A DNA stretch of 64,000 nucleotides from Xiphophorus maculatus. Its lineage: Eukaryota; Chordata; Actinopteri; Cyprinodontiformes; Poeciliidae. The translations under genes were made by a program, and so were the position numbers. The stretch covers positions 26,642,501-26,706,500 of the forward strand of contig NC_036447.1 in assembly GCF_002775205.1 (NCBI RefSeq), in the 5' to 3' direction. The stretch's first letter is position 1; every line of letters begins with the position of its first letter. This document shows, piece by piece, positions 55,701-64,000 of the stretch. The notes beneath the pieces are model-generated. The model worked only from the letters and a program-made list of their open reading frames with translations. It had not been told where the DNA came from and ran no database searches.

Positions 55701-58148
55701 CAGAATTTCATTCCAAAGATTTTTAATAATGACTCGCACTACTGCATAGAAGTATGAATTTAAAGATTTCTTCTCTTTCGAACCTCAGAGGGAGGAGGGT
55801 CACATCTCAGCCACTCTTCATCAACGGCTCGTGAGCTTATCTTCCTCTGAAGAGAAACGGGAGACTGCAAACGGTAAGGCCAAGTTTATTTGTACAGTCC
55901 CATTCATAAAATGAAGTGATTTACAGGATCAAAAATACAAAATAAACAAAAATAAATTAAAAGGAAAATACAATGAAGTTAAGAAGGACATTTAAAGAGG
56001 TCATGAAAGGAAACTTTCACGTTTGAAGTAAGAACAAATAAATGACACATCATGGAAATCAACAGATGTTACAGGGTATGTTACAGTAAACAAAATTCAT
56101 GATTTAAATGGGTCCACAGTTTCTGCACATCTCAGGGTGCATTCGCATCAGCCTTTTAGTCCGCTTTAATTGAACTCTAGTTCGTTTGCCAAGAATGTCT
56201 GGTTTGTTAGGGGGATGGTGTGAATCCGCAATCCAACTCTGGCCCGCCTAAAAACCTAAGTCTCAGTTCTGTTGAAGTGAACTCTGTTTGGGTTTGAAAT
56301 GTTTTAGTGGCGGCCTGGCCAGCAGCGGAGGAGGTTGGGGCTTAAAGATAACCTTATCCACCTTTGGAGAAAAAAAAAGGTATTCTCCACACCAGTCAAA
56401 TAATACAAATATTTCTCAAAAAAAAAGCACAAAAACCAACTGTATACCTGGACTTGCTCTCTGATGTTTTCATGTTGTTCAGAATATTGTCTTCTGACAT
56501 TCATGCGCGAGGGCACCGGTTGAGGAGTGGAGTCCTCCAAACCGTTCTGAGTTGACAACACACAAAAACAAACGTCACCTTGTCGGTTAAAGACTTTTAG
56601 CAATGCATCAACTATCAACATTCGTGGTAATGATCCACACTGCTGCATCGGAGTATGAATTTAAAGATTTCTTCTCTCTCAAACCTGAGACTGAGGAGGA
56701 GCGGAGTCACATTTCAGCCAGTCGTCATCAAAGGATCGTGTGTGAAGGCGTATCTTCCTCGGGAGAGGAACAGGAGGCTGCAAATGGCAAGGCGTGGCAG
56801 GTAAGCTACGATGGACAAAAATCCTGATTTAAACGAGCCCTAAACAAATGTGGCCCAATAATGAAGCCCTGAGGAACCCCACCTTCTCTTTGATCATTCA
56901 AATTTAGAACTGGCAGATGTTAACAGTAGTGCCAGTTTAGAACAATACAAGGAAATTCTTCCAGGTTTTCCACCTGTTCAGTCATAATGTTATGATCGAG
57001 TGAAGATATAAAACCTTTATGACAAAAAGGAAATTCTAGGTAAGTGTTTGTGTTAATTCTTTTCCTGTCAGAGCTGTGCTGTGGTTAAGAACCTGGCTGG
57101 GTTAGGCCTTCATAGAATATGCCGCAGAAGAACGCACCGCTAATTGGAGCCTTTAATTGTCTGCTGTGTAACCCATGACAATGTTCCAAGTTTTACAAAT
57201 AAATTATTTGCAAAGGCCAATTTATTTATTCAGTGGACGTAATCAACTGCAGTTACATGAGTGCTTGGAAAGCGGTTTCTCAACTTGCTTTGCACATTTT
57301 TGCGAGTAGATTGCGGAGTTGAAAACAAGTCCGAAGCCTTTCACAAAACATATTCAAGCGTGTCGTGGAACGTTTAAAGACCAACGGACAGCAGAAACAA
57401 TCCTGCACGGCTTGTCCAACAAGGTTCACTGTCTAGCTGGTGCAGATTTAATACTTTCACTTTTAGTTTCAAACACTTCTCAGAAAGTTTCGTAAGATAA
57501 ACTTGATAAATTGATAAACATAGTTATCAATTTATTATTATTTTGTTTACAGTAACAAATGGCTGGAGCAGTTCAGTGTGAAAATCTGGTGGGTTTAAAA
57601 ATGAGTTCAGAATTATGATTTATTACATAAACACTTCATATTTATGAAAAAGTTAGATGTTCTTACAACGTGTGATGAAAGGTGACATTAAAAGCCTTCT
57701 CAACTCTCAAAACATGCGTAATAATTGTTGCTTTGAACATTTTGGTATGGGACATATTTATTTTCACCATCACATTTTTTGTTACATTTTTTTGTGCAAA
57801 GGTTTTTTTGTTTTCTGAGTAGGACATGGTGTAGTATTCAAACATTTAAATATCATATTCTGATTTACGTAAGAAACCTTTAAAAGTATAGCTTTAAGGC
57901 AAAAGAATGACTTTTAGCCAAACGGTTTCTGAGATCATGTGTATATGAAAAAATTTTCACAAAATTTAAAGCTGGATCAAAGCAGATCAGAGCTTTGATC
58001 GTGTAAGAATATGACACTGTTATGTATTCATGACAAAATTGACACCTTCAAAGCTTTAAAAGCTCCGGTAGGTATTTTTTCTTTTTTTTTTTTTACTTTT
58101 TCTCTCGTTCAAATTCTTGAAAAAATAAAATTCTCTCACCTGCTCCAT
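52748..58148 (-). CDS. Apolipoprotein L-like protein
   Basis: APOL-family proteins insert into acidic membranes and act in membrane remodelling, cell death and, in some primates, trypanosome lysis. In-phase exons: 58148-58140 (MEQ), 56777-56685, 56546-56448, 55864-55784, 55657-55553, 55278-55195, 55121-55088, 54495-54444, 53921-53792, 53708-53520, 53170-52748, giving about 432 residues. The N-terminal third is Pro/Arg-rich linker made of duplicated exons. The APOL domain follows: an amphipathic lead (AGHLYKAIQSYIQLM ... ELRSIADNLDK), a Gly/Ala-rich membrane hairpin (ITGGASTAAGGVAAAAGVI and FTAGASLALTVVGAGVAAA), then a long charged helical tail ending MINDEFRDV. No signal peptide, so probably intracellular. 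A SINE sits in the intron at 54125-54400. The exact ortholog among the fish APOL copies is unclear. Confidence 0.8.
54125..54400 (-). repeat. tRNA-derived SINE, inverted copy
   Basis: Reverse-complement words of the SINE at 766-1134: 'cctaacagtcatgt' against 'acatgactgtgagg', 'ggactgcaggaggaagc' against 'gcttcctctcacagtcc', and 'aacagcgctaccagctgc' against 'gtagcactgttgcc'. It is more diverged than the first copy and sits in an intron of the APOL-like gene. Confidence 0.7.
55195..56777 (-). repeat. Tandem exon-cassette duplication in the APOL-like gene
   Basis: Exon pairs 56777-56685 / 56546-56448 and 55864-55784 / 55657-55553 encode paralogous segments (PVPLPRKI...DDDWLKCD against PVSLQRKI...DEEWLRCD; then DSTPQPVPSRMNVRRQ against DSTPPPVISRANVRGQ), about 0.9 kb apart. 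A third exon (55278-55195, QQRPPLLIRPAS) has a likely counterpart at about 56361-56283 (QPPPLLARPP) that has an acceptor but no in-phase GT donor, so it is probably skipped or decayed. Confidence 0.75.
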
Positions 58149-58812
58149 GGTGCAGCCTGCAGGATCCTGTTGCTCTGAGTTAAAAATGATTGTGGCTCAT
58201 GTGGGGACATTTGACGTATAACAATGTAAAATTTTAACTGATTAAAGGGCGTGACAAAAGAAACAAAACGCCTCTCTTGGCTCTGAGTGACTGAACGTAT
58301 CCAGTCTCAGTGATCTGAACCACAAGCTGAGAATCTGTGGAACTGGAAAAGACCCGTCTGAACATCCATTTCATGTTTTGTTTTTTTTACATCTGAGTTG
58401 TTTTTCCAGATTTTATTTTAGAAAGGTAGCATAAGAAAATGCCGTTCTTTACAGCATTCACAGATTCAAGTTTTCTGGAATGTTAGGAATGTAGCAGCTG
58501 AGCTTCTAGTGAGCCAGAATCAACGGTATGGAGTCCGAAACAAACATTTTCTATGTGAGGGAAAACAAAAGTTTCTTAAAGTTATTATGAATTTTTCTCA
58601 GTGTCTCATCAAACATTTGGCTAATTTGATTCTGTATCTGTTTGGATGACCATCCATCTTATTATATTCGTTACAATGCTATGGTAGGTTAGATTTCGTT
58701 AGCATCTCCCGATACAAAGGTGGTAATTGTTCTGGTATGTAGTGAGTTGTACTGTTTATACAACTGCTTGCATAAACAGTACAGTACAGGCTTTTGCTTC
58801 AACAGTTCATAT
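58149..58812. other. Upstream region of the APOL-like gene
   Basis: AT-rich. It should hold the 5' UTR or promoter of the APOL-like gene, but no defined motif is seen. Confidence 0.35.
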
Positions 58813-58820
58813 GTTCAGTT

Positions 58821-59592
58821 TAGGGCTGTTGTAAATGAATATTTTAGTAATCAAGTAATCTATTGATTATTCTTACAATTAACTGGATAAAACAAAAAGT
58901 TAAAACATTGGTAAAATGTCTGTAGTCCAGCTTTTCGTTTATGTATTCATCTTCAGTCAGTCTAATAGATGAACTCTCACCTTGCCCAAACATTTACAGC
59001 TTTTGTGTTCATGTTAGAGACGGGATTTAACTCCGTCGTTCGTCACACACAGAAACTCATCTACCAGTTATGTACCGTCACGATGAGCTCCGCCACCCAT
59101 TTGTTGCAACCGGAGTGATATGGAATAAATTTTCCTGTTCGTCCATAAAGCTACACTGAGGTTAACTATTTAATGTGCAGCCGCCCGCAGTGTTCAGTCT
59201 ATCCGCTCACCTGTGTAAATACACCTGCAGCTCTTCCCCGCTGTTCGCTCTGAACCGCCACCAGGCAGCAGCTCCGGGAGGAGAAAAGCTGCCGAACTCC
59301 AGTCATTTTAAGGATGCTTATTGGTACCCCGAAAACAATAATAGCCCGGACATTATGATCAATCAATGAATCAACCCAGACCGAACTTGAAAACTGGAGG
59401 TTATGCTGCCAACACTTAGCTTTCATCAACAACTCAGGTGGAATTGAGAGCTCTGCGCAACGCAATAACCCGGCCGGAAAACGGTGCGTTAAATAATAAA
59501 ATATAACTTAAAGCGTTGAGGCCGATGAATTTTCCTCGAGGAATTTTAATAATCGAGGTACTCGAATCAGTCCAGGAATCGTTTCAGCCTTA
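58821..59592. mobile_element. Non-autonomous hAT element, 772 bp
   Basis: Bounded by an exact 8-bp duplication GTTCAGTT (58813-58820 and 59593-59600). The termini are TAGGGCTGTT and the complement of TAAGGCTGAA, the 'gggctgcaacgatt' type of fish hAT ends. There is no transposase. The open frames at 59175-59465 lie wholly inside it. Confidence 0.88.
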
Positions 59593-60016
59593 GTTCAGTT
59601 TTGTTGTTCAGTTAAAGTTTGAGTCTGCAACTTTAATCAGATGCACAATACAGAGATATAAATAAATATAAATACTTCACACTGTAATATCGTGTCAAGC
59701 ATTTGAACTCAAACATGTTTTCTTTTCTTCATCATTTTTTAATTAGAAAATCATAATGTGCACAAATCATCCACTACTGTTTTCCACAGTAAGTTTTGAA
59801 ATATGATCTAATAAACCTGTACACCCCACCTCTAAATAGGGAGGGTGTATTACTGTTTCGGTAACAAAAGTATTTCTGTGGATTGCAGTGGAACCAAATT
59901 CTAGTACAGTCTCACTGAAAAATCCACTTTGATCCACACAACACAGTCCGGCTGCTTTCTCCGTGGTTTGTGTCCTTTTTTAATTAATTTTTTAATGTTT
60001 CCCCTCAGAGTTGGTG

Positions 60017-61477
60017 TCATTTCTTTTCCTCCACAGTCCTGCCAAAGTATTCCCTCTGGAACCGCTGGAACTCCTCCTCCGTGAACACCGACTGAGCCTC
60101 CCTGGACTTTTTCACAGGTTCGTCCGGGCGATTTCTTGACTGCCTCCCTCTGCTGTGCCTCAAAATCTGAGTCACACCAAAAGAAGGAAAAAAGAATCAA
60201 TCGTGTGTGCATGTCATCAAATGTCACGGTTTCTTTATTTATGTGAAAGCGTACTGAAAACACTAACAGTATGGCTTTGATTTATTGTACATTTATTCAG
60301 TTTTCTTATAAAGTGCTTTAAAATGACAGTTGTTTTCAATTTTTCAATAAATAAACTAAGCTGAAGAAATAATAAAGGAATCAGTGTCTGACTTATTTTG
60401 GCCATAAACATGATTTTCAGGACATGGATGATCGCTGTGATAATTTAATCTGATATTTCAGCATCATTTGGTTAATTTTTGTTTATGTGCATTTTTTTTT
60501 AGTGATGGATTAAAAAGCTAGCATAGTGATAAGTGAGAAATAACTCGTCATTACCTTCTTTGCATCAAAGGCTTCTGCTTTGCCTGTTGTTTTCAAAAAG
60601 TACTTCAGATTGGCACTCAGCTGGCTCTTTGGTTGGTTTTTCCTAAAATCCTCTGCAAGAATACAAAAAAATTATAATTTAAGCCTCTTCTTTTTACACA
60701 GTACCATAAAGATATGGTGGATATAGAATGTAAGTAGCCAAGACAATTCTTTTCTCCACGGTGTTTGAGACACATCTGACCAGCTGTGTAACCTACTACA
60801 GCTAATCCTGATTCTGGACACAAATGGTTAAAATCAACTGAAGTATGAAAGCACGTTCTGACCCACTGCTGATCTGATCCGCTTGTCTTTGACTGTGGCC
60901 TTGCTTTTCCTGGGCCCGAGGCGGCCCTGCAGCCTCTTGACCTGTTTGGTGACCCCCTGCCGCTTGGTGCTGACCAGATCCATCACTGTGGCTGAGCTGG
61001 GGGTCTGCTTCTTCTTCGTCTTCTTCTTCTTCACTCGACTGCTGTCTGGAAGAAGCCACAGGAATGTCAGATTAGGATGGAGCATGTCCTCAATGTTACT
61101 AAGATTATTTAGTGCCTCGTTTGTTGGTTTTATTTAGTAAAGACAGCCGCAACAAAATATTGCATACTTTTTGAAAGCATTGTGCTTTTGTCAACTACAC
61201 CAGTGACTGCCCAACAGTTCAAAACACATTTTCAAAAAGGTTTTATTTCTGACTGAATACTGAATATTTAAATTAGTTTTTCATTTAAAAAACATTCAAA
61301 TAAACATAGAAACATTATTTAAAACTTAATTTCACCTAGACAAAATTAAAAACCAGCTCTTAGCCTCAAATTAGCTCCACCGCTAATGTTAGCATCGTAA
61401 CAAGCTAACAGGTTAAACTGACCTTTAATATCATCGTTCAGCAGCTCCAGGCCTCTCCTGACCAATGACGCTGACAT
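60017..61477 (-). CDS. rps19bp1: RPS19-binding protein 1 / active regulator of SIRT1 (AROS)
   Basis: A nucleolar basic protein that binds ribosomal protein RPS19 and is reported to stimulate the deacetylase SIRT1. Four exons join in phase: 61477-61423, 61045-60863, 60652-60555, 60166-60017, giving 161 residues. The start MSASLVRRGLELL matches human MSAALLRRGLELL. The middle is Lys/Arg-rich (RVKKKKTKKKQ). SQLSANLKYFLKT matches DHLRVNLKFLTRT, and ILRHSRGRQSRNRP and VFTEEEFQRFQREYFG match ILRQNRGRKACDRP and VFTEEDFQKFQQEYFG at the human C-terminus. It is about 25 residues longer than human, mainly in the basic region and the C-terminal tail. It is divergent with mpst, 679 bp between the start codons. 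Confidence 0.93.
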
Positions 61478-61708
61478 CTTCGCCTAACAATATCTGATTT
61501 GTTGCACTGTATTCAAACTACATCTAAAGTAACCTGCTTTAAAACTACCAAACAAACATGTGAGTCCGACAGCTTCCTCGTGTGTGCTCACTGAAAGCAG
61601 CTCCCCGCACAACAACTGATAAGCAATTAGTTCCTACCCAACAATAACAATCGCAATCATGCTAACACAAAGTAATGCTGCTACTACTACTATTATTATT
61701 ACTACTAT

Positions 61709-61794
<86 letters not shown>

Positions 61795-62156
61795 TACTAT
61801 CTCTTTTATGCTGGTCTTGTCAAGATGTATTATTTATTATTAAGCAATAATAACACAATAAATATAAACAAGGCAATCATTGTGGGAAGAAAATTTCCGA
61901 ACTTTTAAAAATGTGTTTAGGTAAAATTTTGCTATGAAGCTTTTAAAAAATAAAAAAAAATCAATGTTTTATGTTGATATAAACTGCTTCAGGGTAAATA
62001 AAGACTTTGGATAGCTGTGAACAGAAGGTGGACGCGCGCTCTTCTCTCGGCTGCTGTTACCTTTACACCTACTGCCGGGTTCAACCCTCTGCAGAGGTCC
62101 GACTCCATACCCAAGCCGACACAACAAGCGGCTCGCTCTCCTCTGCCGGACCCACC
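61478..62156. promoter_or_regulatory. Shared upstream region of rps19bp1 and mpst
   Basis: A head-to-head gap of 679 bp that may act as a bidirectional promoter. It is interrupted by a long trinucleotide repeat. The mpst side (62030-62156) is richer in CpG and contains its 5' UTR. Confidence 0.45.
61676..61795. repeat. (CTA)n/(ATA)n microsatellite
   Basis: About 120 bp of CTA/TTA units turning into AAT units. The hydrophobic and Asn/Thr-run open frames here are repeat translations. Confidence 0.95.
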
Positions 62157-62736
62157 ATGGCGCTTCAAGCTCGAGCGCTGGTCAGCACTAAATGGCTCGC
62201 GGACGCGATAACGACTCGGGGGAAAATGCGCGTCTTGGACAGCTCGTGGTATTTGCCCAAAATGGGGAGAAACGCCAAAAGGGAGTTCAAGGAGAGGCAC
62301 ATCCCCGGCGCCGCGTTCTTCGACATAGACCAGTGTAGCGACAAAACCTCCCCCCTGGACCACATGCTGCCGTCGGAGAAAGTTTTCGCAGATTACGTTG
62401 GGAATTTGGGAATAGAAAACGACACGCACGTCGTGATATACGACCGCAGCGACTTCGGTGCGTTCTCGGCGCCCCGCGTTTGGTGGATGTTCCGGGTGTT
62501 CGGGCATAACGCGGTGTCTCTGCTGAATGGGGGGTTCAGGAACTGGGAACTGGAGGGTCGACCGGTTAGCCATAAGTATGTCAGACCCTCTCCCACCGAG
62601 TTCAGGGCGTCCATAAGGCGCTCCTGGATTAAAACCTATGACGACCTGCTGAATAACCTGGACACCAAACAGTTCCAGGTGGTGGATGCCAGGTCCGCGG
62701 GAAGATTCCGAGGAGTGGACCCTGAACCCAGAGACA
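62157..62736 (+). CDS. mpst: 3-mercaptopyruvate sulfurtransferase, first coding exon (partial)
   Basis: MPST moves sulfur from 3-mercaptopyruvate, made from cysteine, to an active-site cysteine and on to acceptors such as thioredoxin, releasing H2S; it works in cytosol and mitochondria. This exon gives 193 residues plus one base and covers the N-terminal, non-catalytic rhodanese domain. [61 protein letters not shown] and [10 protein letters not shown] follow human MPST more closely than TST (FDIDQCSD and WYLPK are MPST wording). The start has an excellent context (CCCACCATGG). The donor is GAGACA|GTGAGT. The catalytic-cysteine exon is not found up to 64000 and must lie beyond the window. Confidence 0.92.
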
Positions 62737-64000
62737 GTGAGTATAAGATAATCCCCCAAATGACTTTCAACTCTGAGCTGTAAGGTGACCGTGACCTTCA
62801 CAGTCACCTTGGCAACTCAAGACTGAAAGTCATCTCCAAGCAACACTTCATTAAGGTTTACAGCTACAGAATTCCACTTTTAGGATGTTATTGTCACAAA
62901 ATCACTTCCTCCCAATAACCAGCCAATGCTACAAATCAGACACTTGTTTTGTTTTGTGCAGTTTTCCTAAACAGAAAAGTGCAGAACAAGGTTGTTGTTT
63001 TTTCTTTCTTTTTGGGGTAAAAATCTCATAATGTGAACTAAAGACTTGGGCATTTGCTCAACTCTCTGCATGATGGCACAAAAGTGGCACTGCATACTAG
63101 CTTGAACATTTCAAATGGTGAAGTAAGGCAAGGTGGAGGCAGCAGCATCCTGTGGAGATGCCTTTCTTCACCACAAAGTTGCAATGACCAGCGTTAAAGA
63201 TGCAGTATGTAACTTTTATAAAAATAAAAACTGTTTTACATATTGATTTAGACTGTCACCATGTTGTGACATATTATACCGTCATGTCGTGACGGTATAA
63301 TACGAGGTGGATAATCTGTGAAAAGGTCAATCTCCTCCCTGATTATTACTTTTACGCAAAAAATCAATGACATAAACGCTGATAGAGACGTGTTGTTGTT
63401 GCAGAAGGTGCTTCTGTCGACTCGCAGGGGTCGAACATAAATTCTCACTGTGCTTTTCAAATGTTTGTTCTGTAAAACATTTAGCAATAATTTTAAACTG
63501 TGCATCATTTCACAACTCTGTGTTACTTCATGTTGGTGTAACCACACACAATCAAAATAAAGTAGATGGAAAGTTGCATTAATAAATCGAGAAACATGAG
63601 AAAAGTTTAAGAACTTTGAGCTAGCATTTCTAAAAAAAAAAAATTTTTGTGCTGAAATTCAACATTTTTAGTGTTTTCTTCACATGAATGAAAGCGTTTT
63701 GGAAGAATTAGCCATCATAAGAGGATAAAAGTATTGTGTTACCTTTTTTTTACGTGTGGCTTGTCAGACAGCTTCTGTGTTTAGGGAGATGTGTTGGTTT
63801 TCAGTCCTCTGGGTGGAAGTCGAGTGACCACTCTAAAGGTTTTTGTTTCACACAGGAACACCAGGGACTGGATAACGTTTTGAGTTTTTGCACACATCAC
63901 TTAAAATGCTTTCTACTGCAAAAAGACCTTAAATTACACCATCAGATGGAATGCTTTGCAAGGTCAAAATTAGGAAACCCCTAAAAATCTACGTCAAACA
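62737..64000. other. mpst intron 1 with a MITE-like fragment
   Basis: No further mpst exon is recognisable. At 63193-63320 the words 'aaagatgcagtatgtaac' and the palindrome 'ataccgtcatgtcgtgacggtat' (63278-63300) look like part of a short transposon, but its far end was not identified. Confidence 0.5.

Noticed and set aside
56281-56361. Third exon of the upstream APOL-like cassette as a coding exon
   Set aside because: The acceptor is present, but no in-phase GT donor precedes the stop, so it was left out of the model.
61659-61908. Poly-Thr/Asn and poly-Leu/Ile frames
   Set aside because: They are translations of the CTA/AAT microsatellite.
62007-62156. In-frame 50-codon N-terminal extension of mpst that might be a mitochondrial leader
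   Set aside because: The frame is open upstream, but the codon at 62007 is TTG and there is no in-frame ATG before 62157, which has a near-perfect start context. A leader could still come from another exon.

Overview
This window looks like nuclear DNA of a teleost fish. The genes are intron-rich with GT..AG (and a few GC..AG) junctions. The intergenic DNA is AT-rich and full of typical fish repeats: a tRNA-derived SINE ending in GGAT repeats, Tc1-like relics, short hAT-like elements with 8-bp target duplications, LINE 3' ends and microsatellites. No operon, CRISPR array, retroviral copy or prokaryotic gene was seen. Gene models were built by hand, joining exons where splice sites and reading phase agree.

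Layout: 1-10 kb holds only repeats and unique non-coding DNA. At about 10.0-10.4 kb lies a probable promoter and 5' non-coding exon. At 19.7-27.2 kb (+) is a 15-coding-exon SUN-domain nuclear-envelope protein of the SUN1/SUN2 type; the long interval between holds a fold-back transposon carrying a nested LINE, a Sleeping-Beauty-like Tc1 relic, a Tol2-like hAT element and a LINE remnant. At 30.4-32.4 kb (+) is a two-exon class A GPCR. At 33.8-35.9 kb (-) is a two-exon protein with two degenerate HIT-like domains. At 38.6-41.9 kb (+) is a phase-consistent three-exon candidate for a 92-residue protein that I cannot name. At 44 kb lies a Tc1 relic. At 48.1-51.3 kb (-) is atf4, with both translational-control uORFs readable. 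At 52.7-58.1 kb (-) is an apolipoprotein-L-like gene whose 5' exons form a duplicated cassette. At 60.0-61.5 kb (-) is rps19bp1 (AROS), head to head with mpst, whose first coding exon (62.2-62.7 kb, +) is in the window and whose remainder lies beyond the right edge.

The gene content (SUN2-like, ATF4, APOL, RPS19BP1, MPST) matches genes that sit together on human 22q12-q13, so this is a conserved vertebrate block in rearranged order. The genes are not a pathway: they cover nuclear-envelope tethering, signalling, the integrated stress response, lipid/membrane biology, ribosome/SIRT1-linked regulation and sulfur metabolism. atf4 and mpst may share a loose link through amino-acid and sulfur stress, but nothing in the sequence shows that.
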